This document shows positions 1-7,172 of a stretch of DNA of 33,965 nt, piece after piece; positions within the stretch are counted from its first letter, which is position 1; every line of letters starts with the position of its first letter. Below the pieces are notes generated by a model that did no database searches, was not told the origin of the DNA, and saw only the letters and a program-made list of their open reading frames with translations. Origin of the DNA: Thermoflexales bacterium (GTDB lineage: Bacteria > Chloroflexota > Anaerolineae > Fen-1058); contig JAFGFO010000320.1 of NCBI GenBank assembly GCA_016931085.1, positions 1-33,965 on the forward strand. The letters run 5' to 3'. Position numbers and translations under genes: made by a program.

Positions 1-64
1 CCCGTAGGGCAGGTTTCCACACCTGCCACAGGCGCGGCGGCTATAGAAAGCCGCCCTACAAAAC
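1..64. repeat. REP-like palindromic intergenic repeat
   Basis: Two hairpins lie side by side: GGCAGGT/ACCTGCC (loop TTCCAC) and GGCGGCT/AGCCGCC (loop ATAGAA), enclosed by GTAGGGC and GCCCTAC. The block ends in CCTACAAAAC (55-64). The same ten bases end a second, similar palindrome at 15839-15871 on the far side of the mobile element. I read this as host chromosomal repeat DNA just outside the element. Confidence 0.6.
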
Positions 65-67
65 GCT

Positions 68-86
68 CTCTCCGACAGCCTGCTAG
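68..86 (+). repeat. Solo copy of the outer arm of a MITE-like repeat
   Basis: The 19 bases CTCTCCGACAGCCTGCTAG are the exact reverse complement of 28062-28080, the left arm of the palindromic element at 28062-28198. No second arm is seen nearby, so this is a solo arm or a relic. Bases 87-172 contain no gene or structure that I can support. Confidence 0.6.
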
Positions 87-172
87 CCTCCCAGGATAGG
101 GGGGACATCTAGTATCTATTTTAAACGAAAACGCCATTCTTTACAACCCGGCCAGGCGGCAGAGGGTGCCGA

Positions 173-529
173 TCACCTGAGTAAGTCAGTCTGCTCACCT
201 GTCTTGGCCTGGTCGGGTTGGGTCACCTTGAAAATCTGGGTGCGCAACTCTTCGGCCTGTTGAACGATGGCTTGCACTTGTTGAGTGCTCTCTTCGTCCG
301 GTGCGGCTTCCAACGCGCCGTAGAGGTTGAGCAGCATGCGATTGATAGATTCCTCCATCAAGCCGATCACCTGCTCAGCACTCAGGTTCTGGGGATCATA
401 ACCCCACGCGCGCAGCCGAGCCTCCATCAAGCGGTCGAACTCGTTCTGGTCAAACGCGCCTTGTTCCATATAGGCCCGGTACAACGCCTCCAGTTCGTCG
501 GGGTCAGTGGGCAATAGCTCTGGCAGCAT
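173..529 (-). CDS. Hypothetical protein, 118 aa, downstream of serine integrase
   Basis: I do not recognise this protein. It is acidic and mainly helical by composition, with a predicted amphipathic second half (about residues 55-105, rich in E, Q and A) that could form a coiled coil or helical bundle. It has no membrane segment and no cysteine motif. The ATG at 529 follows a GGAG ribosome site and starts only 15 nt after the serine integrase stop, so the two are probably cotranscribed and this is likely the last gene of the element. A helper of the integrase, such as a directionality factor, is possible from position alone, but nothing in the sequence shows it. Confidence 0.7.
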   Translation of the reverse strand: MLPELLPTDPDELEALYRAYMEQGAFDQNEFDRLMEARLRAWGYDPQNLSAEQVIGLMEESINRMLLNLYGALEAAPDEESTQQVQAIVQQAEELRTQIFKVTQPDQAKTGEQTDLLR

Positions 530-544
530 ATCTATTCTCCAACG

Positions 545-2149
545 TCAGGTACTCCCCATTGTATCATAGTCCGCACTTTTGGCAAAATCGTCCGTAAGTT
601 TGTAACTGACAATCTCACCCACCCATGAATGTTGCCCAGTTCTTTTTGTCCTCACGGAAAAGCCATTAAAAACCACACGCACGAAACGCGCAAAGCCATT
701 CGGGTCATCATTTAACAAAGTCCACAGCGCGGTTTCAATCGGACCGTCCTGTATAGTCTGGACTGCCCGTGCGATGTCCGCCCGCACCTCTGCCTTTTGA
801 GCCAAGCTAGCCAGATCGCGCTCAAGCCTACTCTCTTTGTCTCTCAGCTCTGTAAGCTGTACACTTGCTTCGTTCTGAAGTAGCACGCCATCGCCTATCG
901 CCTTGATTATCCTTGACTTGGCATCTCTGACTTGCGCCAGCTCGCCCCGCTTGACTTGCTCGATACTCTCAACCGTACTTGATGTACTCATTTGCGCCGC
1001 CGCCGCGCCAAGGATGGTATCAAGCTGATTCTCTAGCAGGCCAGCCAGGAATGGCATAACGGCCCTATTGACGACGTCGCTATACACAGTAGAACCACGC
1101 GAACACTTCATTCCCTCCTTGGCCATACGGAAACATATATAGACTGTGACCCACTGCCCGTTCATCTTCCGGCTCCGCCCATACATCGGAGCGCCACAGC
1201 TTGGACAGCGTAGGATACCAGAGTAGGCGTATTTTCTAGACCAACCGCCAGGGGCTTTTCTACTCGTTGCACGTTGCTTATGTACAGCCTGCGCCCGCTC
1301 GAACGTGTCAAAGTCCACAATTTGCAATTCAGGCTTAATCACCGAAATAGGTTCAAAGTCGGCCATGTATCTGGACTGGCTGTCTTTCCCCCAGGACATA
1401 ATACCCACGTAATATTCCTTAGAAGTTATTCTCAGGATGTCCATATTGTTAAACTCTCGAAATTTTGCCCCGCGTTTCTCGGCCCATTTCCCCTTCACTG
1501 GGAAAAATTTGCCCGCGTCGTTCAATGCTCGTGCCGCGCCTCTGCCGCCAAGCTCGATATAGAGTGCAAAGATTTCACGCACAAGCTCGGCTTCCGGTTC
1601 GCAGATAACAAGCTTACCTCTCGGTTTTACGCCTGCCTGGAGCGGACCTTCGTATACTAACCTATAGCCTAATGGTGCTGGGCCGCCAGATCGCCCCTCC
1701 TGCCTTGCCTTCGCTTTCATGCCGCGCGTCATCGCTCGGACATTGGCCTTCTTCTGCAACTTGCCCACGAGAAAGCCAAAGTCGGCCGCCAGATCATCGT
1801 CATCCTTGGAAAAGTCGTAAACGCGGTCCTGGCAGATCACGAGACAATCATGCTCTCTGCAAGTTTGGCGGATCACCAGCCCGTCCAGGCTGTCTTGGTC
1901 GCGTGAAAGTCGGGTCAAGTCTTGGCAGATAAGCCCGTGCACCTTCCCGGCTGTGATGTCATCTAGGATACCCATGATGACCGGACGGGCTGTCAGTGTT
2001 TCACCTGACTTGATTTCTTGGCGCAGTTCCCAAGTAAAGCCATGTTTCTGTGCCAACTCAGCCCCTACGCGCGCGGCATCCTCCCTGCTCCAGTTGTTCG
2101 CCTGCCCGCCGCTGCTTGCTCTGTCGTAAATGATAGCGTGTTTACTCAT
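545..2149 (-). CDS. Large serine recombinase (integrase)
   Basis: A 534-aa site-specific recombinase expected to integrate or excise the element through a phosphoserine DNA link. The N-terminal resolvase domain (about 1-150) has the YDRASS motif with catalytic Ser12 and the conserved arginines of the segment DLTRLSRD (78-84). A recombinase domain follows (about 155-290). A zinc ribbon uses Cys315, Cys318, Cys339 and Cys349, and a coiled-coil segment lies at about 400-460, the usual order for large serine integrases. The length is normal. The ATG at 2149 is preceded by AAGGGAG at good spacing. It sits near the left edge of the element, while an unrelated tyrosine integrase sits at the right edge. 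Confidence 0.95.
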   Translation of the reverse strand: MSKHAIIYDRASSGGQANNWSREDAARVGAELAQKHGFTWELRQEIKSGETLTARPVIMGILDDITAGKVHGLICQDLTRLSRDQDSLDGLVIRQTCREHDCLVICQDRVYDFSKDDDDLAADFGFLVGKLQKKANVRAMTRGMKAKARQEGRSGGPAPLGYRLVYEGPLQAGVKPRGKLVICEPEAELVREIFALYIELGGRGAARALNDAGKFFPVKGKWAEKRGAKFREFNNMDILRITSKEYYVGIMSWGKDSQSRYMADFEPISVIKPELQIVDFDTFERAQAVHKQRATSRKAPGGWSRKYAYSGILRCPSCGAPMYGRSRKMNGQWVTVYICFRMAKEGMKCSRGSTVYSDVVNRAVMPFLAGLLENQLDTILGAAAAQMSTSSTVESIEQVKRGELAQVRDAKSRIIKAIGDGVLLQNEASVQLTELRDKESRLERDLASLAQKAEVRADIARAVQTIQDGPIETALWTLLNDDPNGFARFVRVVFNGFSVRTKRTGQHSWVGEIVSYKLTDDFAKSADYDTMGST

Positions 2150-2207
2150 TTGTATACTCTCCCTTCTGAAATATGCCCGGCATCGCCGCCGGTCAAAATC
2201 CTAGCGT

Positions 2208-2453
2208 CTACCGCCTATAGTCGCGCACCAGGCCACAGAAATCCTGGCGGTCGTCGCCGTCGAGCACCTCTCCGCGTTCTACCTGGCGGAGATACCCTGC
2301 TGCGCGGCTTGCCTGCCGGCGCACTCGTTCGCGCTTGTCGAGCATCGCAGTGCGCTCTAGGCACAGTTGCAAGGCAAGCTCCTCCGCCTTGATCTGCTGT
2401 TCAAGCTGCTCGTTTTGCCGTATGAGAATTTTGACGACTCCGCCTGTGTCCAT
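2208..2453 (-). CDS. Small coiled-coil protein, 81 aa
   Basis: The ATG at 2453 is chosen because GAGGTGA lies directly upstream and overlaps the stop codon of the preceding membrane protein, which indicates translational coupling. A longer reading of this frame from 2768 would overlap that membrane gene almost completely and gives an implausible proline- and tryptophan-rich start. The protein has heptad-like charged helices (about 10-60, QNEQLEQQIKAEE then many R and Q) and no cysteine or membrane segment. I do not recognise a family. As the last gene of the translocase cluster before the integrase, it may bind one of its neighbours; this is inference. Confidence 0.7.
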   Translation of the reverse strand: MDTGGVVKILIRQNEQLEQQIKAEELALQLCLERTAMLDKRERVRRQASRAAGYLRQVERGEVLDGDDRQDFCGLVRDYRR

Positions 2454-2460
2454 ATTCACC

Positions 2461-2892
2461 TCACAGATCGAGGATCTCACCGCTGCCCCGGCCGGCGTCC
2501 ACAATTCGCATTGTGCCGGGTCGGGGTAACAAGTCATCGTTGCTGCCCATCGGTAGCGCCGGTTGCCTGGCTGCCGTTCGGGCAAGGCTGGCTGTGGCGG
2601 ATAGGCCGCGCCCGACTGATTGTATTGTGCGCTCTGCGCCGTCCAGGCCACGATCGAAACCGCGCAAGTGTTCCCGTGCCGCGTTCGTTGCGATTCGCCA
2701 GGTAACGGGGATCGAGACGGGCAAGGCCAGCCAGGATACCACCACCAGCCAGCGCAAAGTAAGATCACTGAATTGACTGGCCAGCCAGAACAGGCCGCCT
2801 ACCACGGCGCCGCCTACCAGGGCCACGATCACCACCGCCCCCAGGGCAATCTCAACTTGAACAAGTCGTTGACGTTCTATCTTATGCTTCAT
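2461..2892 (-). CDS. Two-TM membrane protein coupled to the FtsK-like ATPase
   Basis: A 143-aa protein. The ATG at 2892 lies inside the last codons of the upstream FtsK-like gene (11-nt overlap), which argues for coupled translation; a longer reading from 3069 would lie wholly inside that gene. A short basic N-terminus (MKHKIERQR) is followed by two hydrophobic segments (about 13-37 and 46-66), then a basic, soluble C-terminal half ending in an acidic and glycine-rich tail. The translocase itself has no membrane segment, so this protein is a plausible membrane anchor or channel partner for it. The family is not recognised. Confidence 0.75.
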   Translation of the reverse strand: MKHKIERQRLVQVEIALGAVVIVALVGGAVVGGLFWLASQFSDLTLRWLVVVSWLALPVSIPVTWRIATNAAREHLRGFDRGLDGAERTIQSVGRGLSATASLARTAARQPALPMGSNDDLLPRPGTMRIVDAGRGSGEILDL

Positions 2893-4258
2893 TGTCGTTG
2901 TCCTCCCGTCCGTCCGTCCTGCCCTCGGTGTACACCGACTTGGCCGATTTGCGCCGTGTTTTACTCGATTTTGTGTGCATCTCAGCATCAGGACGGACGG
3001 ACGCATCATGATCACCCAACCACTCGATCGTATCACGGGCCAGGGCCAAGAGTTTGACGGCCTTATCATTCCCGCCTACGTGTATACCCCACTCCTCACA
3101 ATACCGCTGGAATCTTACCCGCCCATCGCCCCTTGTAGCGGATAGCAGGCCCGCGCCCACCTCCGCCCCGGACGGCCAGCCGGAATTATCGGGCAGATCG
3201 CCCAAGTCCTCCGGCCACGCCTCCAGCTCTGGATCACCTGTCTCTGTCCTACCATCCAAGTATGCCACTTGCACCCGATGTGTAGCACCGGGAGCGAGGG
3301 CGTAACTGTCCCCACGGCCCAGCAGTCTATCCGCGCGAGGTGTTGCACCACCCACAGCCACGCGCGATGATTCGGCATCCGTAACCAGCAGCGCCAGGCG
3401 CCCCGTTAGATTGCGTCTCACGGTCGGATCGCCCAGGCTGGAGACTACGGGGTGTTGGGTAGCGACTACGGCATGTACGCCACAGCCCCGGCCTTGTGCC
3501 ACAAGCCGGCGTAGACTCTCGGCCGCTTGGTTATCGTTTGCAAGCTCTTGCACTTCGTCAATAAAGACGATCACGCGCCTATCATCCCGGCCGCCGGAAT
3601 AGCGCCGCGTCATCTCGCCTACGCACCAGGCCAGCGCAGCGCGCGCCTCGTATACATCGCACGCAAGAGGCCCAACGAGGCCGCGCACCCCTGCGAGGGG
3701 TCGGAATGACGCGCCGTGCTTGGCGTCGACCAGCACCAGCCTGTTATCAGGATCGCGGCATAACTGCCCAATGGCAGATACCAGCGCCGTTGTCTTGCCT
3801 GATCCGGTCGTGCCCGCAACAAGCCAATGGGCTGTACTATCCGATAGGCCAGCCGTCAAGACGTGTCCTCGTTCGGTCCTGCCCACCAGCCAGCGCCCAC
3901 CACCGGCGGGGTGTTGGCCAAGCGCCCGGAGGGGTATGTCATCCTCACCAAGTCCCTTTGGCCAGCCTGCCTCCAGCCGCACGCGCCTGCCGGCCATGAA
4001 CACAAGCGGATCGCCGGCAAAGTCCCAGGGCACAAACTGGCGCATCATGGCGCACTCGCTCGCCTGGAGGCTCTTTAGCAATATAGGCGCATCCAGCCCA
4101 GCGTCTACCTCGATCGCGCCGGCTCTAGGCCCGTTGACAAGTTGCGCGTCTCGCAGCGCCACGGGCCGGCCGAACACGCCACGCGCCGCTGCCTTCTCAA
4201 GCGTGCGCGCCCAGTCGGTCAAATATGATCTGCGTTCACTCTCATTCTGTACGTTCAT
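2882..4258 (-). CDS. FtsK/SpoIIIE/TraB-like DNA translocase ATPase
   Basis: A 458-aa P-loop ATPase of the FtsK-HerA superfamily. Walker A is GTTGSGKT (149-156) and Walker B is VIVFIDE (229-235). A sensor-like segment ATQHP follows in the order typical of FtsK motor domains. It has no N-terminal membrane segments and no obvious gamma-type DNA-binding domain; the C-terminus is lysine- and serine-rich, then acidic. Such motors pump double-stranded DNA, for example in septal DNA transport or in TraB-mediated conjugation of actinobacterial elements. The ATG at 4258 has GGAGGTGA just upstream. It is flanked by a four-TM/winged-helix protein and a two-TM protein, which suggests a DNA-transfer or partition complex. 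Its 3' end contains the inverted repeat at 2907-3003. Confidence 0.85.
   Translation of the reverse strand: MNVQNESERRSYLTDWARTLEKAAARGVFGRPVALRDAQLVNGPRAGAIEVDAGLDAPILLKSLQASECAMMRQFVPWDFAGDPLVFMAGRRVRLEAGWPKGLGEDDIPLRALGQHPAGGGRWLVGRTERGHVLTAGLSDSTAHWLVAGTTGSGKTTALVSAIGQLCRDPDNRLVLVDAKHGASFRPLAGVRGLVGPLACDVYEARAALAWCVGEMTRRYSGGRDDRRVIVFIDEVQELANDNQAAESLRRLVAQGRGCGVHAVVATQHPVVSSLGDPTVRRNLTGRLALLVTDAESSRVAVGGATPRADRLLGRGDSYALAPGATHRVQVAYLDGRTETGDPELEAWPEDLGDLPDNSGWPSGAEVGAGLLSATRGDGRVRFQRYCEEWGIHVGGNDKAVKLLALARDTIEWLGDHDASVRPDAEMHTKSSKTRRKSAKSVYTEGRTDGREDNDNEA
2907..3003. repeat. 15-bp inverted repeat flanking a 12-bp palindrome inside the translocase gene
   Basis: CGTCCGTCCGTCCTG at 2907-2921 and its exact reverse complement at 2989-3003 frame a perfect 12-bp palindrome, CGGTGTACACCG (2926-2937). 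The arms consist of CGTC tetranucleotide repeats. All of it lies in the last 45 codons of the FtsK-like gene, where the encoded peptide is low-complexity. This could be a DNA recognition site for transfer or packaging, or an mRNA stem. Confidence 0.7.
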
Positions 4259-4261
4259 CGC

Positions 4262-4621
4262 TCACCTCCGTTGCGATGTCACCGGGACGCCAGCGCGCCT
4301 CAGCACATAATCAGCCCACCGCACTTGACGCCGCTTCACACAAAAATATATCTCGTCGCTATTGGCCAGGCCACGGTCCCACACTTTGACGCCGTGGTGC
4401 CTCAACAGGCGCTCGATGTCGATACCGCGCCAGTCTCCGCGCGCTACTCGAATTGTCGGAGCGTTGTAGTTTGTGAGGCAGGCTACAAACTCAAATAGGA
4501 TACCACCGACTAAACCGCGCCGCTCGATAGCGCCGTACCAGTCCGCGTTTAAGAATGTGGACACCGCGCCCTCGATCCGATTGATAGGATCAAAATACTC
4601 TGGAATATCAAGCCAGTCCAT
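4262..4621 (-). CDS. Hypothetical protein, 119 aa, in translocase operon
   Basis: I do not recognise this protein. It is soluble, without cysteine pairs or membrane segments. The C-terminal part (about 65-119) is basic and has alternating strands and helices that could be a small nucleic-acid-binding fold (HHGVKVWDRG, then VKRRQVRWADYVLRRAG). The ATG at 4621 shares its first base with the stop codon of the upstream membrane/winged-helix gene, and its own stop lies inside the ribosome site of the FtsK-like gene. This tight packing makes it part of one operon with the translocase, and probably part of the same machine. Confidence 0.75.
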   Translation of the reverse strand: MDWLDIPEYFDPINRIEGAVSTFLNADWYGAIERRGLVGGILFEFVACLTNYNAPTIRVARGDWRGIDIERLLRHHGVKVWDRGLANSDEIYFCVKRRQVRWADYVLRRAGVPVTSQRR

Positions 4622-5361
4622 TACACCACCTCCAGGCCGCGCCCATTGCGCCGGATCGTGCCGGCTGTCTGTAATTCGGCCACGTATCCGGCCACGGTCG
4701 ATTTGCCCTTGCCCACGTGCAAGGCGATGTCAGCCAGGGAAGCGCCGGGATTGTCGCCAATGAACACCAGCACCGCGTCAAGTGCATCCTGTTTTTGTTG
4801 CTGCCGGGCGGCGTTCGCCGTCTCCAAGGTGTTCGATTTCGCCATATTGAACGATACCGAACGGGCCGCCCTCCGGGCTTCCCGGCCGGCCTTCTCCTCT
4901 TGTTTCTTGTCCCGGATCGCCGCCAGCCGCCGGGCATGATCGTTTCTCAGCATCAAAGTTCCCGCACCCGTTAGGCTCATGCCAATGAACACCACCGGGG
5001 AGACCAGCGCCGCACCTGGTAGCACCTCCAGGATAACCGTGAGTAGTGTTACCGTACCGAAGTACACACCAGCCAGGGCCAGGGCGATAGGAAATGGCGC
5101 GCCGGGGTCCTTGGCTCTCTTGGTCGCGTTGTGCGTTCGGAATGTCAAGGCCAGATTCACCGTGCCCAGGCCCAAAAGCTCGATCACGGCGCCGGCCACG
5201 AACGAAACCCAAGACGGCCAGCCTAGATGTATCATCGTTGCGCGCCAGATTAAGAACGCGGTCGGAATAGGTGCAAGCCAGCTTCCCAGCCTCACGGCCA
5301 CGGTCGCCAGATTGCCTTCCACCAGATCGAGGGCGTTTTCAACAAAGTTTTTCTTGTCCAC
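4621..5361 (-). CDS. Four-TM membrane protein with C-terminal winged-helix domain
   Basis: The GTG at 5361 is chosen because GGAGGTGG (5366-5373) sits at good spacing; a longer frame from 5448 would run through an intergenic hairpin and start without a ribosome site. The 246-aa protein has about four hydrophobic segments in the first 140 residues, a basic and charged linker (about 140-175), and a C-terminal winged helix-turn-helix of the MarR/replication-protein type (about 185-246; DNPGASLADIALHVGKGKST, then a recognition helix and wing). The layout of membrane segments plus DNA-binding tail, next to an FtsK/TraB-like motor, recalls Spd/DUF2637 proteins of actinobacterial transfer elements. 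That comparison is by architecture only. Confidence 0.8.
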   Translation of the reverse strand: MDKKNFVENALDLVEGNLATVAVRLGSWLAPIPTAFLIWRATMIHLGWPSWVSFVAGAVIELLGLGTVNLALTFRTHNATKRAKDPGAPFPIALALAGVYFGTVTLLTVILEVLPGAALVSPVVFIGMSLTGAGTLMLRNDHARRLAAIRDKKQEEKAGREARRAARSVSFNMAKSNTLETANAARQQQKQDALDAVLVFIGDNPGASLADIALHVGKGKSTVAGYVAELQTAGTIRRNGRGLEVV

Positions 5362-5377
5362 CGTTCCACCTCCAAGT

Positions 5378-5406
5378 GGGGCAGGCCGGCATCGCCAGCC
5401 TGCCCC
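5378..5406 (-). repeat. Intergenic hairpin, copy 1 of a two-copy element repeat
   Basis: Arms at 5378-5389 and 5395-5406 give a 12-bp stem that is fully paired only in minus-strand RNA (one G-U pair). It lies between the stop of the 88-aa gene and the ribosome site of the next gene. A near-identical stem lies at 9472-9502. There is no T-run, so it may be a processing or stability stem rather than a terminator. Confidence 0.65.
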
Positions 5407-5414
5407 CGTCGTGC

Positions 5415-5681
5415 CTATTCCACCGCTTCCGATTCGCAATCGGCGCACAAGTCGCCGTCGGTCACGTCCAGGGCTGCACGGTCAATCTGCTGGCCGCACC
5501 TGGCACACACGTCAACCACCTGCGCCCATGAGATAATCTCACTGGCTGGAGCGCTCGCCACCCATTTGTAATGCTCTGCGCCTTCCGGCCAATCGTACAA
5601 GACTACATGGCGATACGGTTGTAGTTCTGGCGAGTTTTCTACTCGCTCTTTTGCCTGGTCGAAAATCGTTTTCTTGCCCAT
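5415..5681 (-). CDS. Small zinc-ribbon protein, 88 aa, first gene of translocase operon
   Basis: An acidic 88-aa protein with a C-terminal pair of metal-binding knuckles, CARC (about 58-61) and CADC (about 79-82), spaced as in a small zinc ribbon. The N-terminal half has no recognisable domain. The ATG at 5681 has CAGGAGA upstream. Directly upstream of that ribosome site is an intrinsic terminator (5705-5730) with an alternative antiterminator pairing, so this gene and the whole cluster to its left appear to be expressed only when that terminator is bypassed. Function unknown; an adaptor for DNA or protein is plausible. Confidence 0.75.
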   Translation of the reverse strand: MGKKTIFDQAKERVENSPELQPYRHVVLYDWPEGAEHYKWVASAPASEIISWAQVVDVCARCGQQIDRAALDVTDGDLCADCESEAVE

Positions 5682-5704
5682 GTCAATTCTCCTGTTTCAG
5701 AAAT

Positions 5705-5730
5705 AAAAAAATCGGCTTGTAAAGCCGATT
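5705..5730 (-). terminator. Intrinsic terminator abutting the 5681 ribosome site
   Basis: In minus-strand RNA, AATCGGCTT pairs perfectly with AAGCCGATT across a 3-nt loop and is followed by seven T residues. The Shine-Dalgarno sequence of the 5681 gene begins about ten bases later, leaving no room for a promoter between terminator and gene. Confidence 0.85.
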
Positions 5731-5741
5731 AGGATAAGCGC

Positions 5742-5771
5742 TTGCCCGTAATGATGGTGTTATGGTACAAT
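5742..5771 (+). promoter_or_regulatory. Sigma70-like promoter for candidate antisense RNA
   Basis: On the plus strand, TTGCCC (5742-5747), an 18-bp spacer and TACAAT (5766-5771) form a promoter, with TGG before the -10 box (extended -10). It faces away from the neighbouring genes, which are all on the other strand, so its only apparent product is the small RNA listed at 5778-5859. Confidence 0.55.
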
Positions 5772-5777
5772 GTATTT

Positions 5778-5859
5778 AGCTACTGCGCCGGCCTAATCGG
5801 TGCTGTGGTCAGGGTCGTGTGACGTGTTGCAAGCACTAACACGGCCCGTCTTTTGTCTT
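5778..5859 (+). ncRNA. Candidate countertranscript RNA, about 80 nt
   Basis: Downstream of the promoter at 5742-5771, the plus strand contains a strong hairpin (5812-5820 pairs with 5839-5847, with inner stem 5824-5828/5832-5836) followed by a T-rich tail (5848-5859), consistent with a short terminated RNA. It is antisense to the leader of the translocase operon and covers the antiterminator arm at 5792-5800. No open reading frame of note lies in it. The interval 5860-5939 holds nothing else I can support. Confidence 0.45.
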
Positions 5860-5939
5860 ATGCCTCGATTCTATTCAATAATTGCCTCCCATCGTTTTTA
5901 GGTGCATACCATGCCAAGACTTGCTTATTTTAGCACCTA

Positions 5940-6359
5940 CTATTTTTCATCGTCTAATGTGCGCTTAACCTTTCTTACCCCTACGGCGTATGTGCTGCCT
6001 CGTGAAATTTCCAAGTCATCACATATACTGCCTGGTAAGCAGTCTGTGCAATTCCACAACTTGCCAAGTAACCAGGCAATCGGCCTTTCCTCGCCGCCCA
6101 CGTCTGCCGGTCCGGTCTCGTTGGATGTCCAGTACTGCTCTACCCATTCCGTAAAGGCATCGCGCAAATAGCCTTTAGCATGCGCCATCGTTTTCACCTC
6201 CTTTCTTGTTGGTTTTGGTAATTCGCCTGTTTCAAGCCAAAGTTCCCAAGCGCGCCGCGCCACTTCCGAAAGAGGTATTGCGGTTTCTTCCGACTTGCGC
6301 TTTAGGCGCTCGTGAAATTCGGCGCTTACCACTATTGGTATTCTTCTGCTTGTTGTCAC
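5940..6359 (-). CDS. Ribbon-helix-helix DNA-binding protein, 139 aa
   Basis: A probable transcriptional regulator. The N-terminus (about 5-45: RRIPIVVSAEFHERLKRKS then SEVARRAWELWLE) is a ribbon-helix-helix domain of the CopG/Arc type: a beta strand followed by two helices. The C-terminal part (about 60-139) is not recognised; it has a CTDC pair (104-107) and a further cysteine near 113. The GTG at 6359 is chosen because GGAGG lies four bases upstream and the promoter at 6385-6413 would start transcription near 6378; longer in-frame starts would lie at or upstream of the transcript start. It is the only gene between its promoter and the terminator at 5705-5730, so read-through would extend into the translocase operon. 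Confidence 0.8.
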   Translation of the reverse strand: MTTSRRIPIVVSAEFHERLKRKSEETAIPLSEVARRAWELWLETGELPKPTRKEVKTMAHAKGYLRDAFTEWVEQYWTSNETGPADVGGEERPIAWLLGKLWNCTDCLPGSICDDLEISRGSTYAVGVRKVKRTLDDEK

Positions 6360-6384
6360 TGTGCCTCCGTGTGCTACCATATAT

Positions 6385-6413
6385 ATCTTACCACAGTTTG
6401 CAAGCCGTGTCAA
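6385..6413 (-). promoter_or_regulatory. Near-consensus sigma70 promoter for the RHH gene
   Basis: In minus-strand orientation, TTGACA (6413-6408), a 17-bp spacer and TAAGAT (6390-6385) form a near-consensus promoter. TACCA occurs twice near the -10 box and start point as a short direct repeat, a possible operator for the RHH protein it drives; this is inference. Confidence 0.8.
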
Positions 6414-6540
6414 TATGCAAAATACAGACTTGTGCCGTGTGTGCTGCCGATTTTCAGTTTTCAAAGTGCGACAATTTTGAAAGTAACTTCAAAATCTGTC
6501 TTGAATTTACCATGACAAAATCAAGGCATCATCCCCCTTG

Positions 6541-6566
6541 GTGGGGCGGCCCGATTGCCGCCCCAC
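6541..6566 (-). terminator. Strong GC hairpin after the 188-aa gene
   Basis: A perfect 10-bp stem (6541-6550 with 6557-6566, loop CCGATT) lies 28 bases after the stop of the 188-aa gene. It has no T-run on either strand, so it may be a Rho-linked or transcript-protecting 3' stem rather than a true intrinsic terminator. A weaker 7-bp inverted repeat, TTTTGAA/TTCAAAA, lies at about 6474-6493. Confidence 0.5.
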
Positions 6567-6593
6567 GTCGCTATGGAGGAGAAACCGGAACAA

Positions 6594-7160
6594 TCAAATT
6601 TTCGGCATATAGAACGAGCGCGCGCCAGTTCGCGGGTCATAGCGCGATTTTAGCCCGTGCCGCTCCAGATAATCGAGAATCGCGTCATCCTCGATAACAA
6701 GCGCAAGGGCGGCATCGCATCCGCCACACTCGCCCCACGATTGAGCGAATTTTGCACTTGCGCCGCCATCGCTCTGGCTGGGTGATAGTTCCCCAACTCT
6801 GGAGGGGTCCCAATCCACGGATACCAGCCGTTCGGACGCCTGGCGCACCTGGCGGCCCGCATCGAACACCGAACGGTAAACCATGCTTGCCTCCGCTGCT
6901 ATGGCGTCAAGCTCGCCCAAAGCGGCCTGGAGACGTTCGGCCAATGGCGGGATAGTCGCCCTCGCATCATCGAGCGCCGCTTTCGTGACACGCTGCACCT
7001 GGAGCAAGTGCGCTGCGGCCTGTGCGCGCTGCTCGTTCCTGTTCTTTTCGGCCAATAGTCCAGGCAGTAAATCAGCCTGTGCCTTGAGCGCTTCAAGTTC
7101 CTGGACTTGGGCAAGCGCCCGTTGTGCCTGCTCGATTTGAGTATTCAAATCATCGGACAT
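6594..7160 (-). CDS. Coiled-coil protein, 188 aa, downstream of terminase
   Basis: I do not recognise this protein. Residues 1-115 are almost entirely helical with heptad-like spacing (QIEQAQRALAQVQELEALKA at 8-27, then many A, L, Q and R), predicting a long coiled coil. A C-terminal segment has a CGGC pair (about 144-147) and ends in a basic, aromatic tail. The ATG at 7160 follows AAGGGGGT. It is the last gene of the long replication/packaging run that ends in the hairpin at 6541-6566. A phage scaffold or structural accessory is conceivable because of the nearby terminase, but there is no direct evidence. Confidence 0.75.
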   Translation of the reverse strand: MSDDLNTQIEQAQRALAQVQELEALKAQADLLPGLLAEKNRNEQRAQAAAHLLQVQRVTKAALDDARATIPPLAERLQAALGELDAIAAEASMVYRSVFDAGRQVRQASERLVSVDWDPSRVGELSPSQSDGGASAKFAQSWGECGGCDAALALVIEDDAILDYLERHGLKSRYDPRTGARSFYMPKI

Positions 7161-7172
7161 TGTGTTACCCCC

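Larger units (their letters stand above)
5705..5800 (-). promoter_or_regulatory. Transcription attenuator in the leader of the translocase operon
   Basis: Reading the minus strand, CCGATTAGG (5800-5792) can pair exactly over 9 bp with CCTAATCGG (5733-5725). The latter includes the 5' arm of the terminator at 5705-5730. The two pairings are mutually exclusive, which is the classical antiterminator/terminator arrangement. The leader must begin upstream of 5800, either as read-through from the RHH gene promoter (6385-6413) or from a promoter in 5860-5940 that I could not identify. Confidence 0.6.

Noticed and set aside
2454..2768. Upstream extension of the 81-aa coiled-coil protein to 186 aa
   Set aside because: It would overlap most of the two-TM gene in another frame; the inner ATG has GAGGTGA and a coupled junction.
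5811..5859. Terminator for a plus-strand protein gene
   Set aside because: No plus-strand coding region leads into it; the hairpin is better explained as the end of a short antisense RNA.
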